A DNA stretch of 64,000 bases from Streptomyces sp. NRRL S-37. Its GTDB lineage: Bacteria > Actinomycetota > Actinomycetes > Streptomycetales > Streptomycetaceae. Below are positions 33,853-42,789 of this stretch, one piece after another (position 1 is the stretch's first letter; each line of letters opens with the position of its first letter). A program made the translations under genes and the position numbers. The stretch is taken from positions 1 through 64,000 of the forward strand of contig NZ_JOIZ01000002.1 in NCBI RefSeq assembly GCF_000721605.1, read 5' to 3'. The notes beneath the pieces are model-generated. The model was not told where the DNA came from, ran no database searches, and saw only the letters and a program-made list of their open reading frames with translations.

Positions 33853-35039
33853 CCAGGAAGCGCACGGTTCTGATCTCCGGGGCCAGTATCGCCGGGCCCG
33901 CCCTGGCGTACTGGCTGCACCGGTACGGGTTCGCGGTCACCGTGGTGGAGAAGGCGGGCGCACCGCGCGACGGCGGCTACCCGGTCGACGTCCGCGGGAC
34001 CGCGGTCGAGGTGGTCCGGCGGATGGGGATCCTGCCGCGGCTGCGGGACGCGCACATCGCCCCGCGTCGCGTCACGTTCCTCGACGCCGACGGCGGTGAG
34101 GTGGCCTCGGTCAAGGCGCACGCCGTCGCCGGCGGCGTCGAGGGACAGGACCTGGAGATACGCCGCGGGGATCTGACCGCGAGCCTCCACGCGCTGGTCC
34201 GCGACGACGTGGAGTTCCTCTTCGACGACTCCGTCGACACCCTCGACCAGTCCGGCCGAGGCGTCGACGTCACGTTCCGCGGTGGACTACGGCGTACGTT
34301 CGACCTGGTGGTCGGCGCCGACGGCACGCACTCGCACACCCGGGGGCTCCTGTTCGGCCCCGAGGAGCGGTTCCACCACTACCTCGGCCACTGCTTCGCC
34401 CTCTTCACCATGCCGAACGCCCTCGGTCTCTCCCACGAGATCGTGATGTGGAACACCCCGGGGAGGGCCGCCGCCCTCTACGCCGTCGGGGGCGCCGGCG
34501 ACGAGGTGCACGCCTTCCTGGACTTCCACCGGCCGCAGCCGCCGTCGGACGCCCTCCGGAACCCCGACGCCCAGCGGGACCTGGTCGCCCAGACCTTCGC
34601 GGACGCGGGCTGGGAGGTCCCCGGCATGATCGCCGCCCTGCGCGACGCGGACGACCTGTTCTTCGACACGGCCGGCCAGATCCGTATGCCCCGCTGGTCC
34701 CGCGGCCGGGTCGCGCTGGTCGGCGACGCCGCGTACGCGCCCTCGTTCCTCACCGGGCAGGGGTCGAGCCTCGCGCTGGCCGGTGCCCACACGCTCGCCC
34801 ACGCCCTGGCCGCGCACCGGGACCACACCGAGGCCTTCGCCGCCCACGAACGCGGCCTGCGCGGGTTCGTGGACCTGAACCAGGCACTGGTCGCGGACGG
34901 CGCGGCCACGCTCTTCCCCACCACGGCCCAGGCCCTGGAGCGGCGCGACGCCATGCTGCGCGGTCTGGTCACCCTGCCCTCCGCGCCGGTACGCCCCGCC
35001 CACTCGGCCCTCACCCTGCCGGAGGACTACGACACCTGA
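33849..35039 (+). CDS. FAD-dependent monooxygenase (TetX/PHBH-like)
   Basis: A 396-residue flavoprotein of the group A aromatic hydroxylase fold. The dinucleotide-binding loop reads ISGASIAGPALAYWLHRYG (residues 9-27); the DG motif is GADGTHSHTRG; the GD motif is GRVALVGDAAYAPS near residue 290. Homologues hydroxylate antibiotics (Tet(X), rifampicin monooxygenase) or biosynthetic intermediates. Coupled to an exporter, drug modification is plausible. Its 3' end overlaps the convergent response-regulator gene by 13 bp. Confidence 0.92.
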   Translation: MTRKRTVLISGASIAGPALAYWLHRYGFAVTVVEKAGAPRDGGYPVDVRGTAVEVVRRMGILPRLRDAHIAPRRVTFLDADGGEVASVKAHAVAGGVEGQDLEIRRGDLTASLHALVRDDVEFLFDDSVDTLDQSGRGVDVTFRGGLRRTFDLVVGADGTHSHTRGLLFGPEERFHHYLGHCFALFTMPNALGLSHEIVMWNTPGRAAALYAVGGAGDEVHAFLDFHRPQPPSDALRNPDAQRDLVAQTFADAGWEVPGMIAALRDADDLFFDTAGQIRMPRWSRGRVALVGDAAYAPSFLTGQGSSLALAGAHTLAHALAAHRDHTEAFAAHERGLRGFVDLNQALVADGAATLFPTTAQALERRDAMLRGLVTLPSAPVRPAHSALTLPEDYDT

Positions 35040-35707
35040 CCGGGGCCGGCCCGGGCCAGGCCCGTCCGGTAGGCGATGACGACGAGCTGGGCCCGGTCGC
35101 GGGCCTCCAGCTTCGTCATGGCGCGCTGCACGTGGGCGCGGACGGTGAAGGGGCTGAGGTGCATCCGCTCGGCGATCTCCTGGTTGGACAGGCCGGTCGC
35201 GACCAGGGCCACCATCTCGCGTTCGCGCGGGGTGAGCACGGCGAGCCGTTCGGCGTGGTGGGCCGGGACGTCGTCCGGGGTGGCCAGGAAACGGGCGACC
35301 AGGGAGCGGGTCGCGGCGGGGGACAGCAGGGTGTCGCCCTCGGCGATCGTCCGTACGGCGTCCGCCAGGTCCTCGGCCCCGATGCCCTTGCCGATGAAGC
35401 CGCCGGCCCCCGCGCGCAGCGCCTGGGCGACGTACTCGTCGGTCTCGTACGTGGTGAGGATCAGGACGCGGCTGGCCCGCAGGTCCGGGTCCGCGCAGAT
35501 CTCCGCCGTGGCGGTGAGGCCGTCCACCTCGGGCATCCGGATGTCCATGACCACCACGTCGGGGCGCAGTTGCCGGGTGAGGCGCACCGCCTCCCTGCCG
35601 TCGCCGGCCTCGCCGACGACGGTGATGTCGTCGGTGCTGTCGAGCAGCATCCGGAAGGCCCCGCGCAGCAGGGCCTGGTCGTCGGCGAGCAGCACCCGGA
35701 GCGTCAC
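35027..35707 (-). CDS. NarL/LuxR-family response regulator
   Basis: A 226-residue regulator. The receiver has the acceptor Asp in VVVMDIRMPEVDG and the Lys in GGFIGKGI; the C-terminal LuxR helix-turn-helix includes LTPREREMVALVATGLSNQE and IAERMHLSPFTVRAHV. The GTG start overlaps the kinase stop (GTGA). It is the last gene of the MMPL operon and the natural candidate to bind the duplicated leader sequences. Confidence 0.93.
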   Translation of the reverse strand: MTLRVLLADDQALLRGAFRMLLDSTDDITVVGEAGDGREAVRLTRQLRPDVVVMDIRMPEVDGLTATAEICADPDLRASRVLILTTYETDEYVAQALRAGAGGFIGKGIGAEDLADAVRTIAEGDTLLSPAATRSLVARFLATPDDVPAHHAERLAVLTPREREMVALVATGLSNQEIAERMHLSPFTVRAHVQRAMTKLEARDRAQLVVIAYRTGLARAGPGQVS

Positions 35708-36999
35708 GGCGCGTCCCCGTCCGCTCCGTCGCCCGTCCGTCCTGCGGCCATCCGGTCCTCCTCGGTGGTCGTCGCTCCGTCGGTCCCCCGTGCCGTGTCC
35801 CTGGCGGGCGGGAGGGGCAGTTCGGTGGAGACGAGGAAGCCGCCCTCGGGGCGGCTGCCCGCGAAGAGCCGTCCCCCGACCGCGGTGGCACGTTCCCGCA
35901 TCCCGATCAGACCGTAACCGGGCGGGCGGTCCGCCGTGGCGGACCCGTGCGATCCCGTACGGGTGCCCTTGCCGTCGTCGGCGACGGTGACGGTCACCCG
36001 GTCGCGGTTCCAGGCGAGGCCCACCCGGGCGCTGCCGGTGCCGGCGTGCTTGGTCACGTTGGTCAGGGCCTCCTGGACGATGCGGTAGGCGGTGAGGTCC
36101 ACTCCCGGCGGCAGCGGCCTGGCCGTGCCCTCCTGGTGGACCGTCACCTCCAGGCCCGCGCGGCGGAAGGACTCCAGGAGCGTGGGGAGCCGGGCCAGTC
36201 CGGGCGCCGGTTCGGCGGGCGCGGCCGCGTCCCCGGACTGGCGCAGCAGACCGACCGTGGCCCGCAGCTCGTCGAGCGCGTGGCCGGTGGTCTCGACGAG
36301 CTCCGCCAGGCTCTTGCGGGTCTGCTCCGGGCGGGTGTCGAAGAGGTGGGCGGCGACCGTGGCCTGCGCGTTGGCCAGGGTGATCTGATGGGCCACCAGG
36401 TCGTGCAGTTCGCGGGCGATGCGCACCCGTTCCTCGGCCACCCGTCTGCGCGCCTCGCGGTCCCAACTCTCCTCGGCCCGCCGGGCCCGCTCCTCCACGG
36501 CCGCCAGGTAGGCCCGCCGGTTGCGCACCGAGTGGCCGAGCACACCGGCCACCAGCAGGACCGCCGCCATCACCCCCATCCTGCTCGCGTCCTTCCACGA
36601 GAAGCCCCCGGACAAAGGGACGGAGGCGGCCAGTACCGCGGAAGCGAGCAGCACCGCGCCCGCCGCGCGTCGTTCGGTGCGCGCGGCGAGCGTGTAGGAG
36701 TAGGCGGTGATCACGGCGGGGGCCACGATGAGCGGGGTCAGCAGGAGGCCCAGGGGCGGCACCAGCACGCCGGCCGCGGTCGTGGCCGCCAGCACGGCCA
36801 GGGGCGCCCTGTGCCGCGCCGGCAGCACGGCGCAGGACACCACGGCGATGACGTAGGCGGCGGCGGACGGCGGTGACAGCGTGTCGTCGACCTGCACCAC
36901 GCCGCCGAGCAGACAGAGCGCGAACGCCGTCGCCGTGACCGCGGCCTCCCGCGGCCACGTGGCACGTGGTCGCGGGAGGCCGTCACTCGTGTGTGTCAT
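35704..36999 (-). CDS. Sensor histidine kinase (NarL partner, HisKA_3)
   Basis: A 431-residue kinase with about six N-terminal membrane segments and almost no outer domain, a pattern of intramembrane sensing. HisKA_3 carries the phospho-acceptor His in RVRIARELHDLVAHQITLAN; the HATPase has EALTNVTKHAG, DDGKG and GLIGMRERA. It overlaps the MMPL gene (ATGA) and the response regulator (GTGA). Such kinases often respond to membrane-active antibiotics in Streptomyces. Confidence 0.93.
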   Translation of the reverse strand: MTHTSDGLPRPRATWPREAAVTATAFALCLLGGVVQVDDTLSPPSAAAYVIAVVSCAVLPARHRAPLAVLAATTAAGVLVPPLGLLLTPLIVAPAVITAYSYTLAARTERRAAGAVLLASAVLAASVPLSGGFSWKDASRMGVMAAVLLVAGVLGHSVRNRRAYLAAVEERARRAEESWDREARRRVAEERVRIARELHDLVAHQITLANAQATVAAHLFDTRPEQTRKSLAELVETTGHALDELRATVGLLRQSGDAAAPAEPAPGLARLPTLLESFRRAGLEVTVHQEGTARPLPPGVDLTAYRIVQEALTNVTKHAGTGSARVGLAWNRDRVTVTVADDGKGTRTGSHGSATADRPPGYGLIGMRERATAVGGRLFAGSRPEGGFLVSTELPLPPARDTARGTDGATTTEEDRMAAGRTGDGADGDAP

Positions 37000-39227
37000 G
37001 GCCGGCGGCCGGCGGGGAGCGGCGCCGCCGCGTCCGGCAGGGGCGCGGAGGCCGGGTCCCGCCTGCTCAGTGCCTCGCCCTCGATGTCCACGTTCGGCAG
37101 CACGCGGTCCAGGATACGGGGCAGCCACCAGGCCCGGTGGCCGAGCAGCGCCAGGACCGCGGGGGCGATCGCCATCCGGACCACGAAGGCGTCGAAGGCG
37201 ACGGCGGAGGCCAGGCCGACGCCCATCGTCTGGATGGTCGGGCTGCTCATCCCGACGAATCCGGCGAACACGCTGATCATGATGACCGCCGCCGCGGCCA
37301 CCACGCGTCCGCTGTGCCGGAACCCGTTGACGACCGCCTCGGCGGAGGACGCGCCGTGGACGTAGGCCTCCCGCATCCGGGTGAGGAGGAAGACCTCGTA
37401 GTCCATGGCGAGGCCGAAGACGATGCCGATGACGAGGATCGGCATCAGCGACATGACCGGTCCGGTCTGCTCGATGCCGAGCAGGTCCGCCGCCCAGCCC
37501 CACTGGAAGACGGCGACGAGGACGCCGAAGGCGGCACCCACCGACAGCAGGAAGCCGAGCGCGGCCTTGACCGGGACCAGGACCGAGCGGAAGACCACCA
37601 GCAGCAGGAGCACCGCCAGGCCGATGACGACGGTCAGGTAGGGGAGGAGGGCGTCGGCCATGGCCTCGGAGATGTCGATGTTCAGCGCGGTTCCGCCGGT
37701 CACGAAGACGTCGGCGCCGGTGTCGGCCCCGGTCTCCGCGACCGTGTCCCGCAGCGCGTGCACCAGGTCCTTGGTCTCGCCGCTGTTCGGCGCGGTCTCG
37801 GGCACGACGGTGAGGAGGGCCGTGTCCTCGTTCTCGCCGATCACCGGTTCGCCGACCGAGGCGATCCCGTCCACGCCCCGTACGGCCTTGACGACCAGGT
37901 CCGTGGCGGTGCGGGGGTCCTCGGACCTGGAGGTGTCCACGACCACGGTCAGCGGGCCGTTGAAGCCGGGGCCGAAGCCCTCCGACAGCAGGTCGTAGGC
38001 GCGCCGCTGGGTGGTCTGCACCGACTTGGACTCGTCGCCGGGCAGCCCGAGTTCGAGGTTCAGCACCGGCAGGGCGACGGTGCCCAGGCCGAGGACGGCG
38101 GTCACCAGCACGGCGACCGGCCGGCGCAGCACGAACCGCGCCCAGCGGGTGGCGAGCCCGGGCCGGCCGGCCCCGGCGGGCACCGGGTGCGGGCGGGCGC
38201 CGGCCGTGCGCAGGGCGCGGGGCAGCACCCGTCGGCCGAAGAGGCCGAACAGCGCGGGGGTGAGGGTCAGCGCGACGAGCACGGCGAGGGCCACGGCGCC
38301 CGCGCCGCCCAGGCCCATCCTGGTGAGTTCGGGGATGCCGACGACGCCCAGCCCGGCCAGGGCGATGAGGACGGTCGCGCCGGCGAAGACGACGGCGGAT
38401 CCGGCCGTGCCCACCGCCCGGCCGGCGGCCTCCTCCGGTTCGCTGCCCCGGGCGCGCTCGTCGTGGAAGCGGGAGGTGATGAAGAGCGCGTAGTCGATGC
38501 CGACCGCCAGGCCCAGCATCAGCGCCAGGATGGCGACGGTGGACGTCAGGCCCAGTGGTACGGCCAGCGCGGTGACCAGGCCGAAGGCGACGGCCACACC
38601 GAGGAGGGCGGTCAGCAGCGACAGTCCGGCCGCGGCCAGCGAACCGAGGGTGAGGACCAGCACCACCGCCGCCACCAGCACGCCGACGAGCTCCGTCGTA
38701 CCGCCCGGTTCCTCCTCCGCCTCCAGGGCCGAGCCGCCGATCTCCACGGTCAGCCCCGCGTCCCGGCCCCGGTCCGCGGCGTCCTCCAGGACGCTCTTCG
38801 TGGCCTCGGTCAGGTCGAGGGCGCCCACGGTGTAGGTGATCGTGGAGTAGGCGACGGTGCCGTCCTCGCTGACGGCGCCGGTCTCGTAGGGGTCGGTGGC
38901 CGACGCGACCTGGCCGCCCCCGTCCAGTGAGCCGAGCGTGTCCTCGACGGCGGCCCTGTTCTCCGCGGCCGTCACCCGCTGCCCGTCGGGGGCCCGGAAC
39001 ACCAGGCGGGCCTCGGCGCCCTGGGAGTCGCTCTCGGGGAACCGCTCGTCCAGCAGGTCGAACGCCTTCTGCGACTCGGTGCCGGGCATGGAGAGGTCCT
39101 CCTCCTCCCCGGCCGGCGCCACGGCGGCGGCGACCACGGCCAGCACCAGGACGCTCAGCCACACACCGCCCACGAGCCGGCGCCGCCGGAAGGCCCACCG
39201 TCCGATCCGGTACAGATATGCCGCCAC
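36996..39227 (-). CDS. MMPL/RND-family membrane exporter
   Basis: A 743-residue transporter with the actinobacterial MMPL layout: one N-terminal segment (LVGGVWLSVLVLAVVAAAVA), a large outer domain, five segments, then the duplicate of this arrangement. The segment LALMLGLAVGIDYALFITSR and its repeat ILVIGIVFGLAMDYEVFLLT hold the Asp-Tyr pairs used in proton coupling. I take the GTG at 39227 (VAAYLYRIGRWAFRRRRLVG) as start because the longer frame enters the duplicated leader. First gene of an operon with the kinase and regulator. Substrates are lipids or drugs in known members. Confidence 0.93.
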   Translation of the reverse strand: MAAYLYRIGRWAFRRRRLVGGVWLSVLVLAVVAAAVAPAGEEEDLSMPGTESQKAFDLLDERFPESDSQGAEARLVFRAPDGQRVTAAENRAAVEDTLGSLDGGGQVASATDPYETGAVSEDGTVAYSTITYTVGALDLTEATKSVLEDAADRGRDAGLTVEIGGSALEAEEEPGGTTELVGVLVAAVVLVLTLGSLAAAGLSLLTALLGVAVAFGLVTALAVPLGLTSTVAILALMLGLAVGIDYALFITSRFHDERARGSEPEEAAGRAVGTAGSAVVFAGATVLIALAGLGVVGIPELTRMGLGGAGAVALAVLVALTLTPALFGLFGRRVLPRALRTAGARPHPVPAGAGRPGLATRWARFVLRRPVAVLVTAVLGLGTVALPVLNLELGLPGDESKSVQTTQRRAYDLLSEGFGPGFNGPLTVVVDTSRSEDPRTATDLVVKAVRGVDGIASVGEPVIGENEDTALLTVVPETAPNSGETKDLVHALRDTVAETGADTGADVFVTGGTALNIDISEAMADALLPYLTVVIGLAVLLLLVVFRSVLVPVKAALGFLLSVGAAFGVLVAVFQWGWAADLLGIEQTGPVMSLMPILVIGIVFGLAMDYEVFLLTRMREAYVHGASSAEAVVNGFRHSGRVVAAAAVIMISVFAGFVGMSSPTIQTMGVGLASAVAFDAFVVRMAIAPAVLALLGHRAWWLPRILDRVLPNVDIEGEALSRRDPASAPLPDAAAPLPAGRRP

Positions 39228-39548
39228 TTGCCGATCACTCCAGACACCGCTGAGGGAAGGGGAACGCGCGGGATCCGCGCGCCTTCCACATTTCCCTCCG
39301 GCGCCCCCGGCGGGCATCGTCCTCGGCCGCCGTCCTCCCCTGGTGCGTCCGGACCAGCCGCCCCGGTTCCTGGTGCGTACGCACTACGGGCCGGTCCGCC
39401 GGCCACCGTTCGTCGAGTTGTCCCCGAACTCTTCCGGCATTGTCCGCGATCGGTAACGGACGCATCCCGAGGGCACCGGGCTCCGTCATGTCAGGTGGGT
39501 TCGGGGTGGCCGGGGCCCGACGGACAACTATGCGAGGGCGGGGCGGAC
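39228..39548. other. Divergent promoter region with right leader copy
   Basis: 321 bp between the MMPL gene and the polysaccharide deacetylase. It contains the right copy of the duplicated leader; the remaining part holds the deacetylase promoter and no supported gene. Confidence 0.6.
39261..39384 (-). repeat. Duplicated leader sequence, right copy
   Basis: Reverse complement of the sequence at 32303-32430, with a few substitutions and one or two short indels. On the minus strand it ends 34 bp before the MMPL start codon, almost the same spacing as the left copy to the MFS start. The dyad CTGGT-N8-ACCAG lies at 39340-39357, and GTGCGTACGCAC (39373-39384) is a perfect palindrome in this copy. 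Confidence 0.85.
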
Positions 39549-40319
39549 ATGGCACGGCACGGCGGCGGGCGGGGCTGGTACGGCAAGCTGGTCGGGGCGG
39601 CACTCGGGGTGACGGTGCTCGCCGTCGGCGCCTCGGTGTGGACCGCGCAGGCCGGTCCCGTGAGCGGTTCGCCGAAGGCGACCGCGTCCGCCGCGCCGGG
39701 TGGTGACGCCAAGCCGGTCGACGTGAGCATCGTGCACGCCTCGGACGCGGGGGCGCGCGGCGTCAACATCACCATCGACGACGGCCCCGACCCCGCGTGG
39801 ACCCCCGAAGTCCTCGACATCCTGCGGGAGTACGGGGTGAAGGCCACGTTCTGCGTGACGGGGATCCAGGCCCAGGCCCACCCGGACCTCGTGAAGGAGG
39901 TCGTCGCGGCCGGGCACCGGCTGTGCAACCACACGGTGTCGCACGACACCACCATGGACAAGAAGTCCGAGGCCTACCAGTCGAAGGAGATCCTCGACGC
40001 CGAACGCATGATCATCAAGGCGTCCGGGGGTGTCCGGTCGATGTACTACCGCGCCCCCGGCGGGGCCTTCACCCCCTACAGCCGCGAGCTGGCCGCCTCC
40101 AAGGGAATGCGCCCGCTGGGCTGGAACGTGGACACCAAGGACTTCGAGCAGCCGGGCGCCGACGCCATCGTCGCCACCGTCCAGCGGGAGATCTCCAACG
40201 GGCCGACCGTCCTCTTCCACGACGCGGGCGGCGACCGCGCCCAGACCGTCGAGGCCCTGCGCCGCGTCCTGCCCTGGCTCAAGGAGCAGGGCTACACCTT
40301 CGGCTTCCCGGTGCGCTGA
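39549..40319 (+). CDS. Secreted polysaccharide deacetylase (NodB family)
   Basis: A 256-residue enzyme with an N-terminal signal/anchor segment (LVGAALGVTVLAVGASVWTA). The NodB domain shows motif 1 TIDDGPDPAW, motif 2 HTVSHD (metal-binding His pair), motif 3 YYRAPGGAF and the late LGWNVDTKDF and VLFHDAGG. Members remove N-acetyl groups from peptidoglycan or chitin-type polymers outside the cell. All catalytic residues are present. It is monocistronic. Confidence 0.93.
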   Translation: MARHGGGRGWYGKLVGAALGVTVLAVGASVWTAQAGPVSGSPKATASAAPGGDAKPVDVSIVHASDAGARGVNITIDDGPDPAWTPEVLDILREYGVKATFCVTGIQAQAHPDLVKEVVAAGHRLCNHTVSHDTTMDKKSEAYQSKEILDAERMIIKASGGVRSMYYRAPGGAFTPYSRELAASKGMRPLGWNVDTKDFEQPGADAIVATVQREISNGPTVLFHDAGGDRAQTVEALRRVLPWLKEQGYTFGFPVR

Positions 40320-40325
40320 GCCCGC

Positions 40326-40359
40326 GGTCCCTCCGCGACCGCCACGTCACGGAGGGACC
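40326..40359. terminator. Bidirectional terminator
   Basis: Perfect 10-bp arms GGTCCCTCCG / CGGAGGGACC (40326-40335, 40350-40359) with a 14-nt loop, placed between the convergent deacetylase and PixA-like genes. Confidence 0.7.
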
Positions 40360-40381
40360 GGTGTTCACCCGGGGGCCGCCG

Positions 40382-40891
40382 TCAGGGCCGCTCGATGGTG
40401 ATGAAGGGGTCCCACTGGAAGTAGCCCTTCAGGTTGCGGTGGCGGTCCAGGATCTGGAAGTAGAAGTGGTACACGACCTTGCCGGTCCGCTTGACCGTCG
40501 TCCGCCAGTAGTGGTCCTCGTACTCCTGGGTCGTGAACGCCGGCGTCCCCTCGCTCCCCTCCTGCGGCATCGGGTAGACGCCGTCGACGACCTCGATCTC
40601 CGGGGTCCTGATGAGCACGTGGTCGTTGTCGCTGCTCACGTACCGGTACAGGAGTGCCTTGTAGTCGCTGCCGAGCGACAGCGTCGTCTCCCGCCACTTG
40701 ACGCTGTCACCGGGTTCGGCCCGGAGGTTCAGCTCGGCGCCCGAGGTGCCGATGATGTGGTCCTGGCGTGTGGTCATGTAGATCAGGCTCTGGTCGACGT
40801 AGGTCGGTGCGTCGGGGTTCCGCGACGCACCGGGGTTGCGTTCGACGATCGTGGCCGCGTCGAACGCGATCAGCACGTTGAGTTCAGCCAT
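40382..40891 (-). CDS. PixA/AidA-family inclusion-body protein
   Basis: A 169-residue protein with the family start MAELNVLIAFDAATIVERNP and the conserved YVDQSLIYMTTRQDHIIGT and HFYFQILDRHRNLKGYFQWD segments. PixA forms methionine-rich or crystalline inclusions in Xenorhabdus; AidA is a quorum-sensing-controlled virulence-related protein in other Gram-negatives. The biochemical role is unknown in all cases. Third gene of an operon with the amino-acid oxidase and the decarboxylase, 59 bp after the latter and with its own ribosome-binding site (GAAAGGGACAGG). Confidence 0.9.
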   Translation of the reverse strand: MAELNVLIAFDAATIVERNPGASRNPDAPTYVDQSLIYMTTRQDHIIGTSGAELNLRAEPGDSVKWRETTLSLGSDYKALLYRYVSSDNDHVLIRTPEIEVVDGVYPMPQEGSEGTPAFTTQEYEDHYWRTTVKRTGKVVYHFYFQILDRHRNLKGYFQWDPFITIERP

Positions 40892-40950
40892 GTCCTGTCC
40901 CTTTCGGATACGGGTCGTGTCCTCTGCTCCCTGGCGGGCCGGGCGGCCCG

Positions 40951-42789
40951 TCAGGCGGTCGTGCCGGGCTTCGGCACCTTGTACGCCATCGCCCGCGGGT
41001 AGTCGTGGCGGTGCAGGCGGACGCGGACCAGCAGCGGTCCGGCGTTGACCGGGTCGGCGGGGTCGGTGAGGCGGGCCAGCAGGGCGTCCAGTTCGGCGGT
41101 GTCCGTGACGTGGACCCCGTGCGCCGGGGTGTCCCGGCCGGCGAAGACGGCCGCGAGGCGGTCGTGGTGCCACGGGTGGAGGACGTTGTAGAAGTCCGGC
41201 TCGGGACGGTCCTGTCCGGCGTAGTAGGACGGGTGGACCAGCATCTGCTCGATGCCGTAGAAGTGCCCGTTGTCCATGACGAACACCACCGACCGCAGGC
41301 CGAGCCGGGTGTGGGTGGAGATCTCCTGGCAGGTCTCCTGGAAGGCGCCGTCGCCGACGAACACCATCGGACGGGCGGGCGCGCGCTCGGGGGCGAGCGC
41401 GGCGCCGGTGGCCGCACCGACCGACCAGCCGATGGACAGCCAGCCGGCCTGGGACAGGAACCCGCCCGCGGGCAGTGACAGGTTCATCGAGCCGATGAGG
41501 GAGAACGCGGCGTCGGAGACGACCGTCCAGTCCTCCCGGGTCTCCTCGCCCAGGAAGTGGTTGATCCGGTCGAACACGCCGTCGTAGGTGAGGTGTTCGG
41601 GCGTACGGGACGGTGAGCCGGGGACGCTGAGTGCGGCCCGGTGGTGCTCCAGGGTGGCGGGGCGGTTCCCGGGCGCTCGGTGGTGGGCGTGGGCCTCGGC
41701 GTAGTAGTCGGCGGTCAGTCCGCCGGAGCCGTAGGTCTTGACCAGCGCGTCCTGGAGGGCGGGCAGCAGGTGTTCGAGCTGGACGTCGGGGAAGTAGGAG
41801 GTGCCGACGCCGACACCGCCGTGCGCGGCCATCACCCAGTCGGTGCCGACGGACTGCTCGCCGCCGAGGTTCTTCGACGTGGACCAGGCGCCGAGCCCGA
41901 TCCGGCAGGTGGCCCAGTCCTTGAAGATCCGGTGCACGTCCGGATGGCTGGCGTGGCCGTTGTAGACGCCGTGGAACTGCGGCTGGTCCTCGTCGAGTAC
42001 GGCCTTGGCGCCGACGGTGGTGCAGAACGGCACCCCGGTGGCCTCCACCAGGCCGGTGAGCTGCCCGCCGAGGCGGAACCGGTCGGTCTCCTCGCCGGCC
42101 CACACGATCGGGCGGGGCCTGCCGTCCGGGCCGGGGTGCTCCTCGATCAGGGTGAGGATCGCGTGGACGGCGTCGTCCAGCATCGTGCGGCCGCGGGCGC
42201 CGAGCGGCCGTTCGCGGGGGACGATCGGCGCCTCGGGTGCGGCGCAGGGCTCGTCCCACAGGTCCTCCATGACCTCCAGGTAGACCGGCCGGCGTTCGGT
42301 CAGGCAGGCGGTGAGCGCGGCGTCGATCCGGCCGGGGGCGAGGCCCGGGTGGGAGATGGCCTGCGCGTCCACGGTGACCTGCCGGTAGACGTCCAGGTTG
42401 CTCTCCGTGCGCGGGCTCATGTGGGAGGTCAGCAGGCCGAGGGCGCGCTGGTTCTGCCACTGCTCGTAGGGCGGGGAGGCGTTGACGGCGACGAGCGGAA
42501 CCTGCTCGACGTAGGCGCCGCCGCAGGCGTTGAGCAGGTTGAACGCGCCGACGCTGTAGGTGACGGCGGCGGCGCCGATGCCGTGGATGCGGGCGTAGGC
42601 GTCGGCGGCCTGGCCGGCACCGCCCTCGGTGGGGGTGCCGACCCACTCGATGTCGCCCTCGGCGCGCAGGGCGGTCAGGAACGGGCCGAGGTGGTTGCCG
42701 GGGACTCCGAAGAGGTGGGTGATGCCCAGCTCGGCCAGGCGCAGGGCGAGGTAGCGGGCGACCGTGCACCCGGGGTCGAAAGCGGTCAC
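40951..42789 (-). CDS. Thiamine-diphosphate 2-oxoacid decarboxylase
   Basis: A 612-residue enzyme of the pyruvate/indolepyruvate decarboxylase group. It shows the cofactor-activating Glu55 ([16 protein letters not shown]), the central domain, and the ThDP/Mg motif GDG (479-481) to Asn507 ([11 protein letters not shown]). The family converts 2-oxoacids to aldehydes plus CO2. Its start overlaps the stop of the L-glutamate-oxidase-like gene (ATGA), so the likely substrate is the 2-oxoacid produced there, which would be 2-oxoglutarate if the oxidase acts on glutamate. An acetolactate-synthase-like carboligase activity is an alternative. Confidence 0.85.
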   Translation of the reverse strand: MTAFDPGCTVARYLALRLAELGITHLFGVPGNHLGPFLTALRAEGDIEWVGTPTEGGAGQAADAYARIHGIGAAAVTYSVGAFNLLNACGGAYVEQVPLVAVNASPPYEQWQNQRALGLLTSHMSPRTESNLDVYRQVTVDAQAISHPGLAPGRIDAALTACLTERRPVYLEVMEDLWDEPCAAPEAPIVPRERPLGARGRTMLDDAVHAILTLIEEHPGPDGRPRPIVWAGEETDRFRLGGQLTGLVEATGVPFCTTVGAKAVLDEDQPQFHGVYNGHASHPDVHRIFKDWATCRIGLGAWSTSKNLGGEQSVGTDWVMAAHGGVGVGTSYFPDVQLEHLLPALQDALVKTYGSGGLTADYYAEAHAHHRAPGNRPATLEHHRAALSVPGSPSRTPEHLTYDGVFDRINHFLGEETREDWTVVSDAAFSLIGSMNLSLPAGGFLSQAGWLSIGWSVGAATGAALAPERAPARPMVFVGDGAFQETCQEISTHTRLGLRSVVFVMDNGHFYGIEQMLVHPSYYAGQDRPEPDFYNVLHPWHHDRLAAVFAGRDTPAHGVHVTDTAELDALLARLTDPADPVNAGPLLVRVRLHRHDYPRAMAYKVPKPGTTA

